From the NCBI RefSeq assembly GCF_003112575.1, contig NZ_BEWC01000002.1:1054001-1118000 (forward strand): DNA of 64,000 bases, read 5' to 3'. Made by a program: the position numbers and the translations under genes. This DNA comes from Streptomyces ardesiacus (GTDB lineage: Bacteria > Actinomycetota > Actinomycetes > Streptomycetales > Streptomycetaceae). The notes under the pieces were generated by a model. It made no database searches. It was not told the DNA's origin and was given only the letters and a program-made list of their open reading frames with translations. This document shows positions 19,770-29,800 of this stretch, one piece after another (within the stretch, counting starts at the first letter, position 1; each line of letters starts with the position of its first letter).

Positions 19770-19772
19770 GCC

Positions 19773-21266
19773 ATGAGCGACATCATCAAGCTCACCGCGG
19801 CCGAGATCGCCGCGAAGATCGCCTCCGGCGAGCTGACCGCCGTCCAGGTCACCGAGGCCCACCTGGCCCGCATCGAGGCCGTCGACGAGAAGGTGCACGC
19901 CTTCCTGCACGTCGACCGCGAGGGCGCGCTGGCCCAGGCCCGCGCCGTCGACGAGAAGCGCGAGCGCGGCGAGAAGCTCGGCCCGCTGGCCGGCGTCCCC
20001 CTCGCGCTCAAGGACATCTTCACCACCGAGGGCGTTCCCACCACCGTCGGCTCCAAGATCCTCGAGGGCTGGATCCCGCCGTACGACGCGACCGTCACCC
20101 AGCGCCTCAAGGCCGCCGACGTCGTCATCCTCGGCAAGACCAACATGGACGAGTTCGCCATGGGGTCCTCCACCGAGAACAGCGCCTACGGCCCGACCGG
20201 CAACCCCTGGGACCTCACCAAGATCCCCGGCGGCTCCGGCGGCGGCTCCTCCGCGGCCCTCGCCGCCTTCCAGGCCCCGCTCGCCATCGGCACCGACACC
20301 GGCGGTTCCATCCGCCAGCCCGCGGCCGTCACCGGCACGGTCGGCGTCAAGCCGACGTACGGCGGCGTCTCCCGCTACGGCATGGTGGCCTTCTCCTCCT
20401 CCCTCGACCAGGGCGGCCCCTGCGCCCGCACGGTCCTGGACGCGGCCCTGCTGCACGAGGTCATCGCCGGGCACGACCCGTTGGACTCCACCTCGATCGA
20501 CGCCCCGGTCCCCGCGGTCGTCGAGGCCGCGCGCAACGGCAGCGTGGACGGCATGCGCGTCGGCGTCGTCAAGCAGTTCCGCGGCGAGGGCTACCAGGCC
20601 GGTGTCGTGCAGCGCTTCGACGAGTCCGTCGAGCTGCTGAAGTCGCTGGGCGCCGAGATCGTCGAGCTGGACTGCCCGTCCTTCGACCTCGCGCTCTCCG
20701 CGTACTACCTGATCGCGCCGTCCGAGTGCTCCTCCAACCTCGCCCGCTTCGACGGCCTGCGCTACGGCGCGCGCGTCGGCGACGACGGCACGCACTCCGC
20801 CGAGGAGGTCACCTCCCTGACCCGCGAGGCCGGCTTCGGCCCCGAGGTCAAGCGCCGCATCATGCTCGGCACGTACGCCCTGTCGAGCGGGTACTACGAC
20901 GCGTACTACGGCAGCGCCCAGAAGGTCCGCACCCTCATCAAGCAGGAGTTCGAGCGGGCCTTCGAGCAGGTCGACGTGATCGTCTCCCCGACGACCCCGA
21001 CCACCGCCTTCGCGATCGGCGAGCGCGCCGACGACCCGATGGCGATGTACCTGGCCGACCTGTGCACCATCCCCACCAACCTGGCGGGCAACGCGGCCAT
21101 GTCGCTGCCCTGCGGCCTCGCCCCCGAGGACAACCTGCCGGTGGGTCTGCAGATCATCGCCCCGGCCATGAAGGACGACCGGCTCTACAAGGTCGGCGCC
21201 GCCGTCGAGGCCGCCTTCGTGGAAAAGTGGGGCCACCCGCTGATCGAGGAGGCACCGTCGCTGTGA
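19773..21266 (+). CDS. gatA: Asp-tRNA(Asn)/Glu-tRNA(Gln) amidotransferase subunit A
   Basis: GatA, the glutaminase subunit, is an amidase-signature enzyme of 497 residues. The catalytic Lys lies in LALKDIFTT, the cis-Ser in the [13 protein letters not shown] block and the nucleophile Ser in [11 protein letters not shown]. It releases ammonia from glutamine (or asparagine) and channels it to GatB. GGGGGAGGAG precedes the ATG. The TGA stop overlaps the GTG start of the next small gene (GTGA), indicating translational coupling. Confidence 0.98.
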   Translation: MSDIIKLTAAEIAAKIASGELTAVQVTEAHLARIEAVDEKVHAFLHVDREGALAQARAVDEKRERGEKLGPLAGVPLALKDIFTTEGVPTTVGSKILEGWIPPYDATVTQRLKAADVVILGKTNMDEFAMGSSTENSAYGPTGNPWDLTKIPGGSGGGSSAALAAFQAPLAIGTDTGGSIRQPAAVTGTVGVKPTYGGVSRYGMVAFSSSLDQGGPCARTVLDAALLHEVIAGHDPLDSTSIDAPVPAVVEAARNGSVDGMRVGVVKQFRGEGYQAGVVQRFDESVELLKSLGAEIVELDCPSFDLALSAYYLIAPSECSSNLARFDGLRYGARVGDDGTHSAEEVTSLTREAGFGPEVKRRIMLGTYALSSGYYDAYYGSAQKVRTLIKQEFERAFEQVDVIVSPTTPTTAFAIGERADDPMAMYLADLCTIPTNLAGNAAMSLPCGLAPEDNLPVGLQIIAPAMKDDRLYKVGAAVEAAFVEKWGHPLIEEAPSL

Positions 21267-21502
21267 GCGCACTGTCCAAGGCCAAGGGCTTCAAGAAGTC
21301 CAAGTCCGGTCTGTACGTCTCGATGGCCACCTCGGCGTTCGGCGCCGTGGGTGTCTACAAGCAGATCAAGAAGGCGCGTGGCGAGAACGACACGCTGCGG
21401 CTGCTCGACGCCGTCGTCACCGGCGCCGCCGTCGTCACCAACCTCGCCATCCTCTACCGCGAGCTGAAGCGCCTCGGCGACGACGACGTCCTGCTGGGCT
21501 GA
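21263..21502 (+). CDS. Conserved small protein embedded in the gatCAB operon
   Basis: The product has 79 residues and I recognise no domain. The N-terminus is Lys/Ser-rich ([13 protein letters not shown]), then come an Ala/Gly-rich hydrophobic helix ([15 protein letters not shown]), a basic linker ([11 protein letters not shown]), a second hydrophobic helix ([19 protein letters not shown]) and an acidic end. This reads as a small two-helix membrane-associated protein. GTG 21263 overlaps the gatA stop by 4 nt, with GAGGAGG about 10 nt upstream, and gatB starts 16 nt after its end. A role with the amidotransferase is suggested only by position. Confidence 0.8.
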   Translation: MSALSKAKGFKKSKSGLYVSMATSAFGAVGVYKQIKKARGENDTLRLLDAVVTGAAVVTNLAILYRELKRLGDDDVLLG

Positions 21503-21517
21503 GAGGGAAGTTTCACC

Positions 21518-23032
21518 GTGACCACCACGACCGACCTGGTGTCGTACGAGGACGCACTCGCGTCGTACGACCCCGTCATGGGCCTCGAGGTCCATGTCGA
21601 ACTCGGCACCCACACCAAGATGTTCTGCGGCTGTTCGACCGCGCTCGGTGCCGACCCCAACACCCAGACCTGCCCCGTCTGCCTCGGCATGCCCGGCGCG
21701 CTCCCGGTCGTCAACGCGACCGGCGTCGAGTCGGCGATCAAGATCGGTCTCGCGCTGAACTGCGAGATCGCCGAGTGGTGCCGCTTCGCCCGGAAGAACT
21801 ACTTCTATCCGGACATGCCGAAGAACTTCCAGACCTCCCAGTACGACGAGCCGATCGCCTTCGACGGCTACCTCGACGTGCAGCTGGAGGACGGGGAGAC
21901 CTTCCGCGTCCAGATCGAGCGCGCCCACATGGAGGAGGACACCGGCAAGTCGCTGCACGTCGGCGGTGCGACCGGCCGCATCCACGGCGCCTCGCACTCC
22001 CTCCTCGACTACAACCGCGCCGGCATCCCGCTCATCGAGATCGTCACCAAGCCGATCGAGGGAGCGGGCGAGCGCGCCCCCGAGGTCGCCCGCGCCTACG
22101 TCCGCGAGCTGCGCGAGGTCATCCGCGCCCTCGGCGTGTCCGAGGCCCGCATGGAGATGGGGCAGATGCGCTGCGACGTGAACCTGTCGCTGCGGCCCCA
22201 CGGCACCGAGAAGTTCGGCACCCGCAGCGAGACCAAGAACGTCAACTCGCTGCGCTCCGTCGAGCGCGCCGCCCGCTTCGAGATCCAGCGCCACGCCGCG
22301 GTGCTGGGCGGCGGCGGCACGATCATCCAGGAGACCCGCCACTTCCACGAGGACACGGGGTCCACCACCTCGGGCCGCGTGAAGGAGGAGGCCGAGGACT
22401 ACCGGTACTTCCCGGAGCCCGACCTGGTCCCCGTCGCCCCGGCCCGCGAGTGGGTCGAGGAGCTGCGGACCGGCCTGCCCGAGCTGCCGCTGGTGCGCCG
22501 CAACCGCCTCCGCGAGGAGTGGGGCGTCTCCGCCACCGACATGCAGTCCATCCTCAACGCCGGAGCCCTGGACCCGATCGTCGCCACGATCGACGCCGGA
22601 GCCGACGCGGCCTCCGCCCGCAAGTGGTGGATGGGCGAGCTGGCCCGCAGCGCCAACGAGTCGGGCAAGGCGCTCGACGAGCTGGCGATCACCCCGGTCC
22701 AGGTGGCCCGCGTCGCCGAGCTGGTGACGAAGGGCGAGCTGAACGACAAGCTGGCCCGCCAGGTCATCCTGGGCGTCCTCGCCGGCGAGGGCACGCCGGA
22801 CGAGGTCGTCGACAAGCGCGGTCTCAAGGTCGTCTCCGACGAGGGCGCGCTGACCGCCGCCGTCGACGAGGCCATCGCCGGCAACCCCGGCATCGCGGAC
22901 AAGATCCGCGGCGGCAAGGTGGCCGCGGCCGGCGCCCTGGTCGGGGCGGTCATGAAGGCGACCAGGGGTCAGGCGGACGCAGCCCGCGTCAAGGAGCTGA
23001 TCCTGGAGAAGCTGGGCGTCACCGAAGGCTGA
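21518..23032 (+). CDS. gatB: Asp-tRNA(Asn)/Glu-tRNA(Gln) amidotransferase subunit B
   Basis: GatB phosphorylates the tRNA-bound Glu/Asp and accepts ammonia from GatA. The predicted 504-residue protein shows GLEVHVEL, the zinc-type Cys cluster (FCGCST...CPVCLGMPG), the [19 protein letters not shown] block, the RCDVNLS motif and the C-terminal YqeY-like tail domain ([13 protein letters not shown] onward). GTG 21518 follows GAGAGGGAAG. It is the last gene of the operon and is followed by a strong intrinsic terminator. Confidence 0.98.
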   Translation: MTTTTDLVSYEDALASYDPVMGLEVHVELGTHTKMFCGCSTALGADPNTQTCPVCLGMPGALPVVNATGVESAIKIGLALNCEIAEWCRFARKNYFYPDMPKNFQTSQYDEPIAFDGYLDVQLEDGETFRVQIERAHMEEDTGKSLHVGGATGRIHGASHSLLDYNRAGIPLIEIVTKPIEGAGERAPEVARAYVRELREVIRALGVSEARMEMGQMRCDVNLSLRPHGTEKFGTRSETKNVNSLRSVERAARFEIQRHAAVLGGGGTIIQETRHFHEDTGSTTSGRVKEEAEDYRYFPEPDLVPVAPAREWVEELRTGLPELPLVRRNRLREEWGVSATDMQSILNAGALDPIVATIDAGADAASARKWWMGELARSANESGKALDELAITPVQVARVAELVTKGELNDKLARQVILGVLAGEGTPDEVVDKRGLKVVSDEGALTAAVDEAIAGNPGIADKIRGGKVAAAGALVGAVMKATRGQADAARVKELILEKLGVTEG

Positions 23033-23047
23033 CGCCCCGTACGCCAC

Positions 23048-23096
23048 GGGCCCTGGGGGGACGCGCCGACACGGCGGGTTCCCCCGGGGCCCTTTT
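23048..23096 (+). terminator. Intrinsic terminator after gatB
   Basis: GGGCCC-T-GGGGG pairs with CCCCCGGGGCCC around a 20-nt loop and is followed by TTTT. This is one of the few canonical U-tract terminators in the window. Confidence 0.85.
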
Positions 23097-23112
23097 GTGA
23101 AGAAGGCCACTA

Positions 23113-23178
23113 AGTCCGCAAAGGATCTCGTCTGCCTGCAAGAGTGATTCCGCATTGCTCATGCGTTCTTTGCGGACT
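23113..23178. repeat. Widely spaced 11-bp inverted repeat before the MMPL gene
   Basis: AGTCCGCAAAG (23113-23123) and its exact complement CTTTGCGGACT (23168-23178) flank 44 nt. Between this and the MMPL start, TGTTCCCG is repeated at 23197, 23206 and 23224. It could be operator sites or a structured leader; no promoter is clear. Confidence 0.55.
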
Positions 23179-23270
23179 GTTCACCCCATGAACGTCTGTT
23201 CCCGGTGTTCCCGTCCTTCCGGGTGTTCCCGGTCAAAGATCGACAATCAGACACCCCTGGGAGCACGTTC

Positions 23271-25517
23271 GTGGCAGCCCTCGCACGCTGGTGTGTACAG
23301 CATCGCCTTGCAGCCGTCCTGCTCTGGCTGCTCGCCTTCGGCGGTGTGGCGACGGCCGCCACGGTCGCCGGCTCCGCGTACTCCAACGACTACGGCATCC
23401 CGGACACCGGCTCCGACCGCGCCTACCGGCTCCTCGAATCCCGCTTCCCCGACGTCGGCGGCGACAGCGACACGATCGTGTGGCACACCACGTCCGGCAC
23501 CGTCCGCGCCGCCGACGTCGAGCAGACCATGACCCGCACCCTGGACCGCATCGCGGACCTGCCGGGCGTGGCCTCGGTCGGCAACCCGTACCAGGACCCC
23601 GACTCGCCCCTGATCAGCGAGAACGCCGACACCGCGTACGCCACCGTCACCTTCGAGGACGCCTCCCAGGACATCGACCCGGCGCAGGCGCGGGCCGTGG
23701 TCGACACCGCCGAGACGGCCCGGACCGACGGACTCCAGGTCGAACTCGGCGGCAGTGCCATAGCGCTCACCGAGTCCGGCGGCGGCCACCTCGCCGAGGC
23801 CGTCGGCGTGGCCGTGGCCGCGGTCGTCCTCTTCCTCGCCTTCGGCTCCGCCGCCGCGGCCCTGCTGCCCATCGCCACCGCGCTGGTCTCCGTCGGCACC
23901 GCCTACGCCGGAATCACCCTGCTCGGCCACGCCATGACCGTCGCCGACTTCGCGCCCATGCTGGGCACGCTCATCGGGCTCGGCGTCGGCATCGACTACG
24001 CGCTGTTCATCGTCACCCGACACCGGCGCGGACTGAAGCGGGGCCTGTCCGTGGCCGACGCCGCCGCCGAGGCCGTGGCGACCACCGGACGCGCGGTCGT
24101 CTTCGCGGGTGCCACCGTGTGCATCGCCCTGCTGGGCATGCTGATCCTCCGGCTGAGCTTCCTCAACGGCGTAGCGATCGCCGCCTCGCTGACCGTGATC
24201 CTCACCGTCGCCGCCTCCGTGACGCTGCTGCCCGCCCTGCTGTCGTACATCGGCCCGCGCGCCCTGAGCCGGCGCGAGCGGCGCCGGCTCGCCGAGCACG
24301 GGCCCGAGCCCGAGGTGCCGACCGGGTTCGCCGCCCGCTGGTCGGCCTTCGTCGAGCGCCACCCGAAGCTGCTCGGCGCGCTCGCCCTCGTCGTCATCAC
24401 CGTGATCGCCCTGCCCACCCTCGGCCTGCGCCTGGGCACCTCCGACCAGGGCAACGACCCCAAGGGCACCACCACCCGCCAGGCCTACGACCTGCTCGCC
24501 GACGGCTTCGGCCCCGGCGTCAACGGCCCGCTCACCCTGATCACCGAGGTCCACGGCGCCGAGGACCGCCTCGCGCTCGACAACCTCGACGCCACGCTGC
24601 GCGCCACCGAGGGCGTCTCCTCGGTGACCCCGGTGCGGTACAACTCCGGCGGCGACGCCGCCCACCTCACCGTCGTGCCCGAGTCCGCCCCCCAGTCCCA
24701 GCAGACCAGCGCCCTGGTCGACCGGCTGCGCTCCGAGGTGCTGCCGCGTGCCGAGACCGGGACCGCCCTCGACGTGCACGTGGGCGGTGTGACGGCCGGC
24801 TACGACGACTTCGCCGACGTCATCGTCGGCAAGCTGCCGCTCTTCGTCGGCGTGGTCATCGGCCTGGGCTGCCTCCTGCTCCTGCTGGCCTTCCGGTCCG
24901 TCGGCATCCCCCTCAAGGCCGCCGCCATGAACGTCGCCGCCGTGGCCGCCGCCTTCGGCGTGGTCGTGGCGATCTTCCAATGGGGCTGGGGGAGCGAGCT
25001 GCTCGGGCTGGGCAGCGCGGGGCCGATCGAACCCTTCCTCCCCGTGATCATGGTCTCGGTGCTCTTCGGGCTCTCCATGGACTACCAGGTCTTCCTCGTC
25101 AGCCGGATGTACGAGGAGTGGCTGGAGACCGGCGACAACCGCCGCGCCGTCCGGGTCGGCCTCGCCGAGACCGGCCGCGTGATCAACTCCGCCGCCGTCA
25201 TCATGATCTCGGTCTTCCTCGCCTTCGTGCTCAGCGGCGACCGGGTGATCGCCATGTTCGGCATCGCGCTCGCCGCCGCCGTCGCCCTGGACGCCTTCGT
25301 ACTGCGCACCCTCCTGGTGCCGGCCCTGATGCACCTGCTGGGCCGCGCCAACTGGTGGCTGCCGCGCCGCCTGGACGCGCTCCTGCCGCGCATCAGCATC
25401 GAGCCGCCCGAGTGCCGGGCCGCCCACGAGAGGCTGGCCGCGGCGACGGACGCCGAGGTGGCGGACGTCCTCGCGGAGGAGGAACGGCAGCGGGACGTGC
25501 GTGACGTCACGGGGTGA
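23271..25517 (+). CDS. MMPL/RND-family membrane transporter
   Basis: The predicted 748-residue protein has the duplicated RND layout: helix 1, a large extracytoplasmic loop, five helices, a second helix-loop unit and five more helices. The proton-relay Asp-Tyr pairs are present in GVGIDYALFIVTRHR and FGLSMDYQVFLVSRMYEEW. MMPL proteins export lipids or other hydrophobic molecules in actinomycetes; the cargo is unknown here. GTG 23271 is selected because GGGAG lies 7 nt upstream and the protein begins just before helix 1. Earlier in-frame codons lack a ribosome site and read through the repeat region. It is preceded by the gatB terminator. Confidence 0.92.
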   Translation: MAALARWCVQHRLAAVLLWLLAFGGVATAATVAGSAYSNDYGIPDTGSDRAYRLLESRFPDVGGDSDTIVWHTTSGTVRAADVEQTMTRTLDRIADLPGVASVGNPYQDPDSPLISENADTAYATVTFEDASQDIDPAQARAVVDTAETARTDGLQVELGGSAIALTESGGGHLAEAVGVAVAAVVLFLAFGSAAAALLPIATALVSVGTAYAGITLLGHAMTVADFAPMLGTLIGLGVGIDYALFIVTRHRRGLKRGLSVADAAAEAVATTGRAVVFAGATVCIALLGMLILRLSFLNGVAIAASLTVILTVAASVTLLPALLSYIGPRALSRRERRRLAEHGPEPEVPTGFAARWSAFVERHPKLLGALALVVITVIALPTLGLRLGTSDQGNDPKGTTTRQAYDLLADGFGPGVNGPLTLITEVHGAEDRLALDNLDATLRATEGVSSVTPVRYNSGGDAAHLTVVPESAPQSQQTSALVDRLRSEVLPRAETGTALDVHVGGVTAGYDDFADVIVGKLPLFVGVVIGLGCLLLLLAFRSVGIPLKAAAMNVAAVAAAFGVVVAIFQWGWGSELLGLGSAGPIEPFLPVIMVSVLFGLSMDYQVFLVSRMYEEWLETGDNRRAVRVGLAETGRVINSAAVIMISVFLAFVLSGDRVIAMFGIALAAAVALDAFVLRTLLVPALMHLLGRANWWLPRRLDALLPRISIEPPECRAAHERLAAATDAEVADVLAEEERQRDVRDVTG

Positions 25518-25683
25518 CCGGGGCGGCCCGCCGCGCCCCCACCCCGGGTGCCGGTGCCGCGCGGCCACTGGGCATGATGCGTGAGGGCGTGTGGCGCGGG
25601 AGCCTCCCTGCCGGGGCACGCGCCGACGGCACGCGCGCGTGCCGCTCACAGGGATCATTAAGGGACCTCTCAGACAGCGTCCG

Positions 25684-25697
25684 TACGGTGCGAGGCA
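25684..25697 (+). promoter_or_regulatory. -10 element before the acidic membrane protein gene
   Basis: TACGGT (25684-25689) lies 8 nt before the ATG, so the transcript should have almost no leader. AGGGAC lies 17 nt upstream of it; the match is weak for any known sigma class. Confidence 0.4.
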
Positions 25698-26314
25698 TGG
25701 GAACGAAGACAGTGGACGAGACCGGCGTGAAGACCGACGAGCACAAGACGGACGAGGCGACCGGGACCGCCGGGTCCACCGACCTCACCAAGACCGCCGA
25801 GACCCCTGAGGCCGAGGAGACCTCCGGGGCGGCCGAGACCTCCGAGAGCGACACGCCCGAGGGCGCCGAGGCGGCGGAGGGCGAGGACGCCGACGGCGCC
25901 GACGGCACCGGTACCGGGCCCACCGGCGTCGGCCAGGGCGCGGGCGCCGTCGTCTCCGCCGGTCTCGGCATCGTCTCCCTGACCGGGAGCTGGGTCGGCA
26001 CCGTGGCCTCCGCGCGCGAGTCGCTGATGGGCCAGCTCCAGACCTCCTCGTCGTCGAACGTCGGCACGCTGATCGAGAAGGGCTACGGCAACGCCTGGCA
26101 GGCCACCGCGCTGTGGGGCGGCCTCTTCGCCCTGGTCGCGCTCGTCGTCGGCGTCGTCGTCCTGGCCCGCCCCGCGTTCGGGGCGCCCGGCCGCCCGCAG
26201 GCCCCGTGGATCAAGTCGGTCGCCTGGGCGGGCGTCGCCCTCGGCGTCATCGGCCTGCTCCTGGCCGTCCTGAAGTACACGGACGTCCTGCTGGGTCTGC
26301 CCTCCGCCGGCTGA
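25697..26314 (+). CDS. Membrane protein with long acidic disordered N-terminus
   Basis: The predicted 205-residue protein has two parts. Residues 1-80 are Thr/Glu/Asp/Ala-rich with no hydrophobic segment (EDADGADGTGTGPTG and similar) and look disordered. Residues about 85-205 contain three hydrophobic helices (AVVSAGLGIVSLTGSWVG, ALWGGLFALVALVVGVVVL, VAWAGVALGVIGLLLAVL). I recognise no family. It could be a membrane scaffold or anti-sigma-like protein, but there is no evidence for either. It seems monocistronic, ended by the 24-bp hairpin at 26328. Confidence 0.75.
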   Translation: MGTKTVDETGVKTDEHKTDEATGTAGSTDLTKTAETPEAEETSGAAETSESDTPEGAEAAEGEDADGADGTGTGPTGVGQGAGAVVSAGLGIVSLTGSWVGTVASARESLMGQLQTSSSSNVGTLIEKGYGNAWQATALWGGLFALVALVVGVVVLARPAFGAPGRPQAPWIKSVAWAGVALGVIGLLLAVLKYTDVLLGLPSAG

Positions 26315-26327
26315 ACCGGGCACTTCT

Positions 26328-26381
26328 GAGGGGTCTTAGGGACCGTGCGCCCCGCGCGGCGCACGGTCCCTAAGACCCCTC
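26328..26381. terminator. Perfect 24-bp-arm hairpin, likely terminator
   Basis: The left arm (26328-26351, beginning GAGGGGTCTTAGGG) is exactly complementary to the right arm (26358-26381) around CCGCGC. There is no U-run. It is unusually long and perfect for a terminator. Confidence 0.75.
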
Positions 26382-26420
26382 ACGCACGCCTAAGGCCCCT
26401 CACGCGAGTCTGAGGCCCCG
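26371..26420. repeat. 20-bp direct repeats running out of the hairpin
   Basis: TAAGACCCCTCACGCACGCC is followed by TAAGGCCCCTCACGCGAGTC and a partial third copy TGAGGCCCCG. The first unit overlaps the right arm of the hairpin, so the hairpin arm appears to have been duplicated. Confidence 0.7.
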
Positions 26421-26533
26421 CCCGGCGCCGAAGATGCGGAACTTTCCCGATGTGGCCCACCCCCCTGGGAGACGAAGGTTGAGGCATCGCAAGCGAGCGA
26501 AGCCGAAACCGAAGAGGAACCGAGGGACACGCC

Positions 26534-26719
26534 ATGTTCGCGTACGAGGTCCAGCAGTACCGCTCCGCCGAACTGATCCGCCGCGCCGACGAGGCCCGGC
26601 TGGCCCGCGAGGTGCTCCGTGCACGCCGCGCCGCCCGCCGCAGGGCCCGGCAGGGCGCCGCCGAGGCGGAGAGCCATACGCCGCGACAGCGCCGGCCCCG
26701 GTTCGCCCGGGCCGCGTGA
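26534..26719 (+). CDS. Small basic helical protein of unknown function
   Basis: The predicted protein has 61 residues and is strongly basic, with 18 Arg residues. A long amphipathic helix (SAELIRRADEARLAREVLRA) leads to poly-Arg stretches ([11 protein letters not shown]) and RQRRPRFARAA at the end. No family is recognised, but small proteins of this type sit upstream of regulators in many Streptomyces. The sequence could bind nucleic acid. The ribosome site is around GAGGGA, 7-8 nt before the ATG. Its stop overlaps a GTG (26716) in frame with the following LuxR gene, so coupling with an earlier start of that gene is possible. Confidence 0.65.
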   Translation: MFAYEVQQYRSAELIRRADEARLAREVLRARRAARRRARQGAAEAESHTPRQRRPRFARAA

Positions 26720-26823
26720 ACGGGGGAGACGGGGAGGGAGGCCGCACGGCCTTCCTCCCCGCCGTCGTGCACGGCACCGTCCGTCTGCCGAAAACCGGTG
26801 ACCCGCTGTCGGACCCGCGTGCG

Positions 26824-29800
26824 ATGCTCGGGTCCGTGGAGACCAGGTCCGTCAGTCCCGTGTTCGTCGGCCGCACCGGCGAACTGGACACGTTGAACGA
26901 CGCGCTCGCCCGCGCCGCGGGCGGTGCCGCCGCCGGGGCGTCCGCCGCCGGGGGAGAGCCGCAGGCCCTGCTGCTCGGCGGCGAGGCCGGCGTCGGCAAG
27001 ACCCGCCTCGTCGAGGAGTTCGCCGCCGCAGCGCATCGGCGGGGCGCCGTCGTGGCGCTGGGCGGCTGCGTCGAGATCGGTGCCGACGGGCTGCCCTTCG
27101 CGCCGTTCTCCACCGCGCTGCGCGCCCTGCGCCGCCACCTGCCCGAAGAGCTGGCCGCGGCCGCCGCCGGGCAGGAGGAGGAACTGGCCCGGCTGCTGCC
27201 CGAACTGGCCGAGGGCGCCCCCGTCACCGGCGGCGGCCGGCACGACGAGGAGAGCATGGCCCGGCTCTTCGAGCTGACCGCCCGCCTGCTGGAGCGCGTC
27301 GCCGCCCGGCACACCGTCGTCCTCGTCCTGGAGGACCTGCACTGGGCCGACGCCTCCACCCGCCACCTGATCGCCTACCTCTTCCGCACCCTGCGCACCG
27401 GCCGCCTCGTCGTCCTCGCCACCTACCGCTCCGACGACATCCACCGCCGCCATCCGCTGCGCCCCCTGCTCGCCGAACTCGACCGGCTGCGCACCGTCCG
27501 CCGCCTCGAACTCGGCCGCTTCACCCGCGACGAGGTGGGCCGCCAGATCGCCGGGATCCTCGCCCACGAACCCGACCCGGGGCAGGTCGACGCGATCTTC
27601 GAGCGTTCCGACGGCAACGCCTTCTTCGTCGAGGAACTCGCCGTCGCCGCCCACGAGGGCAGTTGCACCGGCCTCACCGACTCCCTGCGCGACCTGCTCC
27701 TGGTCCGCGTCGAAGCCCTGCCCGAAAGCGCCCAGCGGGTCGCCCGCCTCGTCGCCGAGGGCGGTTCCACCGTCGAGTACCGGCTGCTGGCCGCCGTCGC
27801 GCAACTCGCCGAGGACGACCTCATCGAGGCGCTGCGCTCCGCGGTCAACGCCCACATCCTGCTGCCCGCGCCCGACGGCGACGGCTACCGCTTCCGCCAC
27901 TCCCTGGTCCGCGAGGCCGTCGGCGACGACCTGCTCCCCGGCGAACGCTCCCGCCTCAACCGGCGCTACGCCGAAGCCCTGGACGCCGACCCCACGCTGG
28001 TCCCCGCCGCCGAGCGCGTGATGCGCCTGGCCAGCTACTGGTACCACGCCCACGACCCCGCCAAGGCGCTGCCCGCCGTCCTGGACGCCTCCGTCGAGGC
28101 CCGCCGCCGGCACGCCTACTCCGAGCAACTGCGCCTGCTGGAGCGCGCGATGGAGCTGTGGGACGCCGTCCCCGGCGACGTACGCGCCACCCTGCGCCCC
28201 GTCGACTACACCGAGGTCTACCCGCCCTGCGGCTGCGACCCGGACACCACGCCCCTGCGCTACCTGGACCTGATGGCCGAGGCGGCCGTCGCCGGACGGC
28301 GGTGCGGGGAACGCGAGCGCGCCATGAAGATCACCAAGCGGGCGCTGCGCCTGCTGGAGGACGAGCCGGGCACGAGCGCGTGCGGCCGGGACCAGCAGCG
28401 CGCCGCCTGGTTCTGGACCCAGCGCTCGCTGCTCGTCCAGGCCCAGGGCCGGGGCGACGGCTGGCGGGAGCTGGGCATCGCCCAGGAACTGGTCCGCGGA
28501 CTGCCGCCCTCCCAGGTGCACGCCGAGGTGCTGGCCATGTCCGCCAACTGGTCGATGCTCCACTGCCCCGGACCCGACGCGATGACCGCGGCCGAACGGG
28601 CCGTGGAGTACGCGCGCATGGTGGGCGCCGACGAGATCGAGCTGAACGCCCGGCTCACCCTGGGCGGCCTGATGGTGGACGCGGGGCAGATCGACGCGGG
28701 ACTCGCCGAGATGTTCCAGGTCAGGGACCTGGTCGTGGCACGGAACCGGTCCGCCGTGGTGGCCCGCAGCCATGTCAACCTGCCCTCCGTCCTGGAGAGC
28801 GTCGGCCGCTCGCGGGACGCGCTCGGCATCCTGCGCGAGGGCGTCGACCTCACCCGGCGGATGGGCCTGCTGGAGTCCGAGGCCTGGGTGTGGGGCAATC
28901 TCGCCGAGTCGCTCATCTCCCTGGGGCGCTGGGACGAGGCCCTCGAAGCGGCGGACCGGGCCGGGGCGCCCGGCCGCGGCCCCGCACCCCGCGGCGGCGC
29001 CGCCCTCAAGCGCGCGACCGTCGCCCTCGCCCGCGGCGAGTCGGCCGAGGCGGCCCGGCAGCTCGCCGAGGCCCGCGCCGCCTACGGCACCCATGACCCC
29101 GTGCCGCAGTACCGGCTGCCGCTGGCCACCCTCACCGTCGGCGTCGCCGCGGCCGAGGGCCGTCTCGCGGACGCCCGTGCCGAACTCGCCCGCGTCCTGG
29201 ACGAGGGCTTCCCGCCCGGCACCCAGCGCTACGGCTGGCCCCTGCTGCTGTCCGCCGCCGAGGCGGAGGCCGACGCGCGCACCCTGCCGGCCGCGGACCA
29301 GGGCCGCGCCGAGGCGGTCGAACGCCTGGCCGATGCCGCGAAGCGCCTGACGACGGGTGCCCCGGTCTGGGCCGCCCACGAGCACTGGGTCCGCGCCGAA
29401 CTCCACCGCGCGCGGGACCGCGACACCCCGCAGCTCTGGTCGGAGGCCGTCACCGCCTTCGAACGCGTGGAGCGCCCCTACGAACTCGCCCGCGTCCGGC
29501 ACCGGCTGGCCGCCGCCCTCCTGGCGACCGGCGGCGAGGACGAGCGGGCCCGCGCCACGGAACTGCTGCGCCTGGCCCGTACCGTCGCCGACCACCTCGG
29601 CGCCCGCCCGCTGTCCGACGCCGTGAACCTGCTCGGACGGCGCGCCCGCCTCACCCTGGGCCGCGCCGTCCCCGAACCGGCCGCCGCGCCCGCGGACCCC
29701 GCCGAGGCCCTGGGCCTCACCGGCCGGGAGCGCGACGTCCTGCGGCTGGTCTCCGAGGGGCGCACCAACCGCCAGATAGCCGAGGAGCTCTTCATCTCGC

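Noticed and set aside
18804..21272. 822-codon minus-strand frame over the cupin, gatC and gatA genes
   Set aside because: Product is Gly/Val/Asp/Arg-rich with no domain, and plus-strand genes there are strongly supported by motifs.
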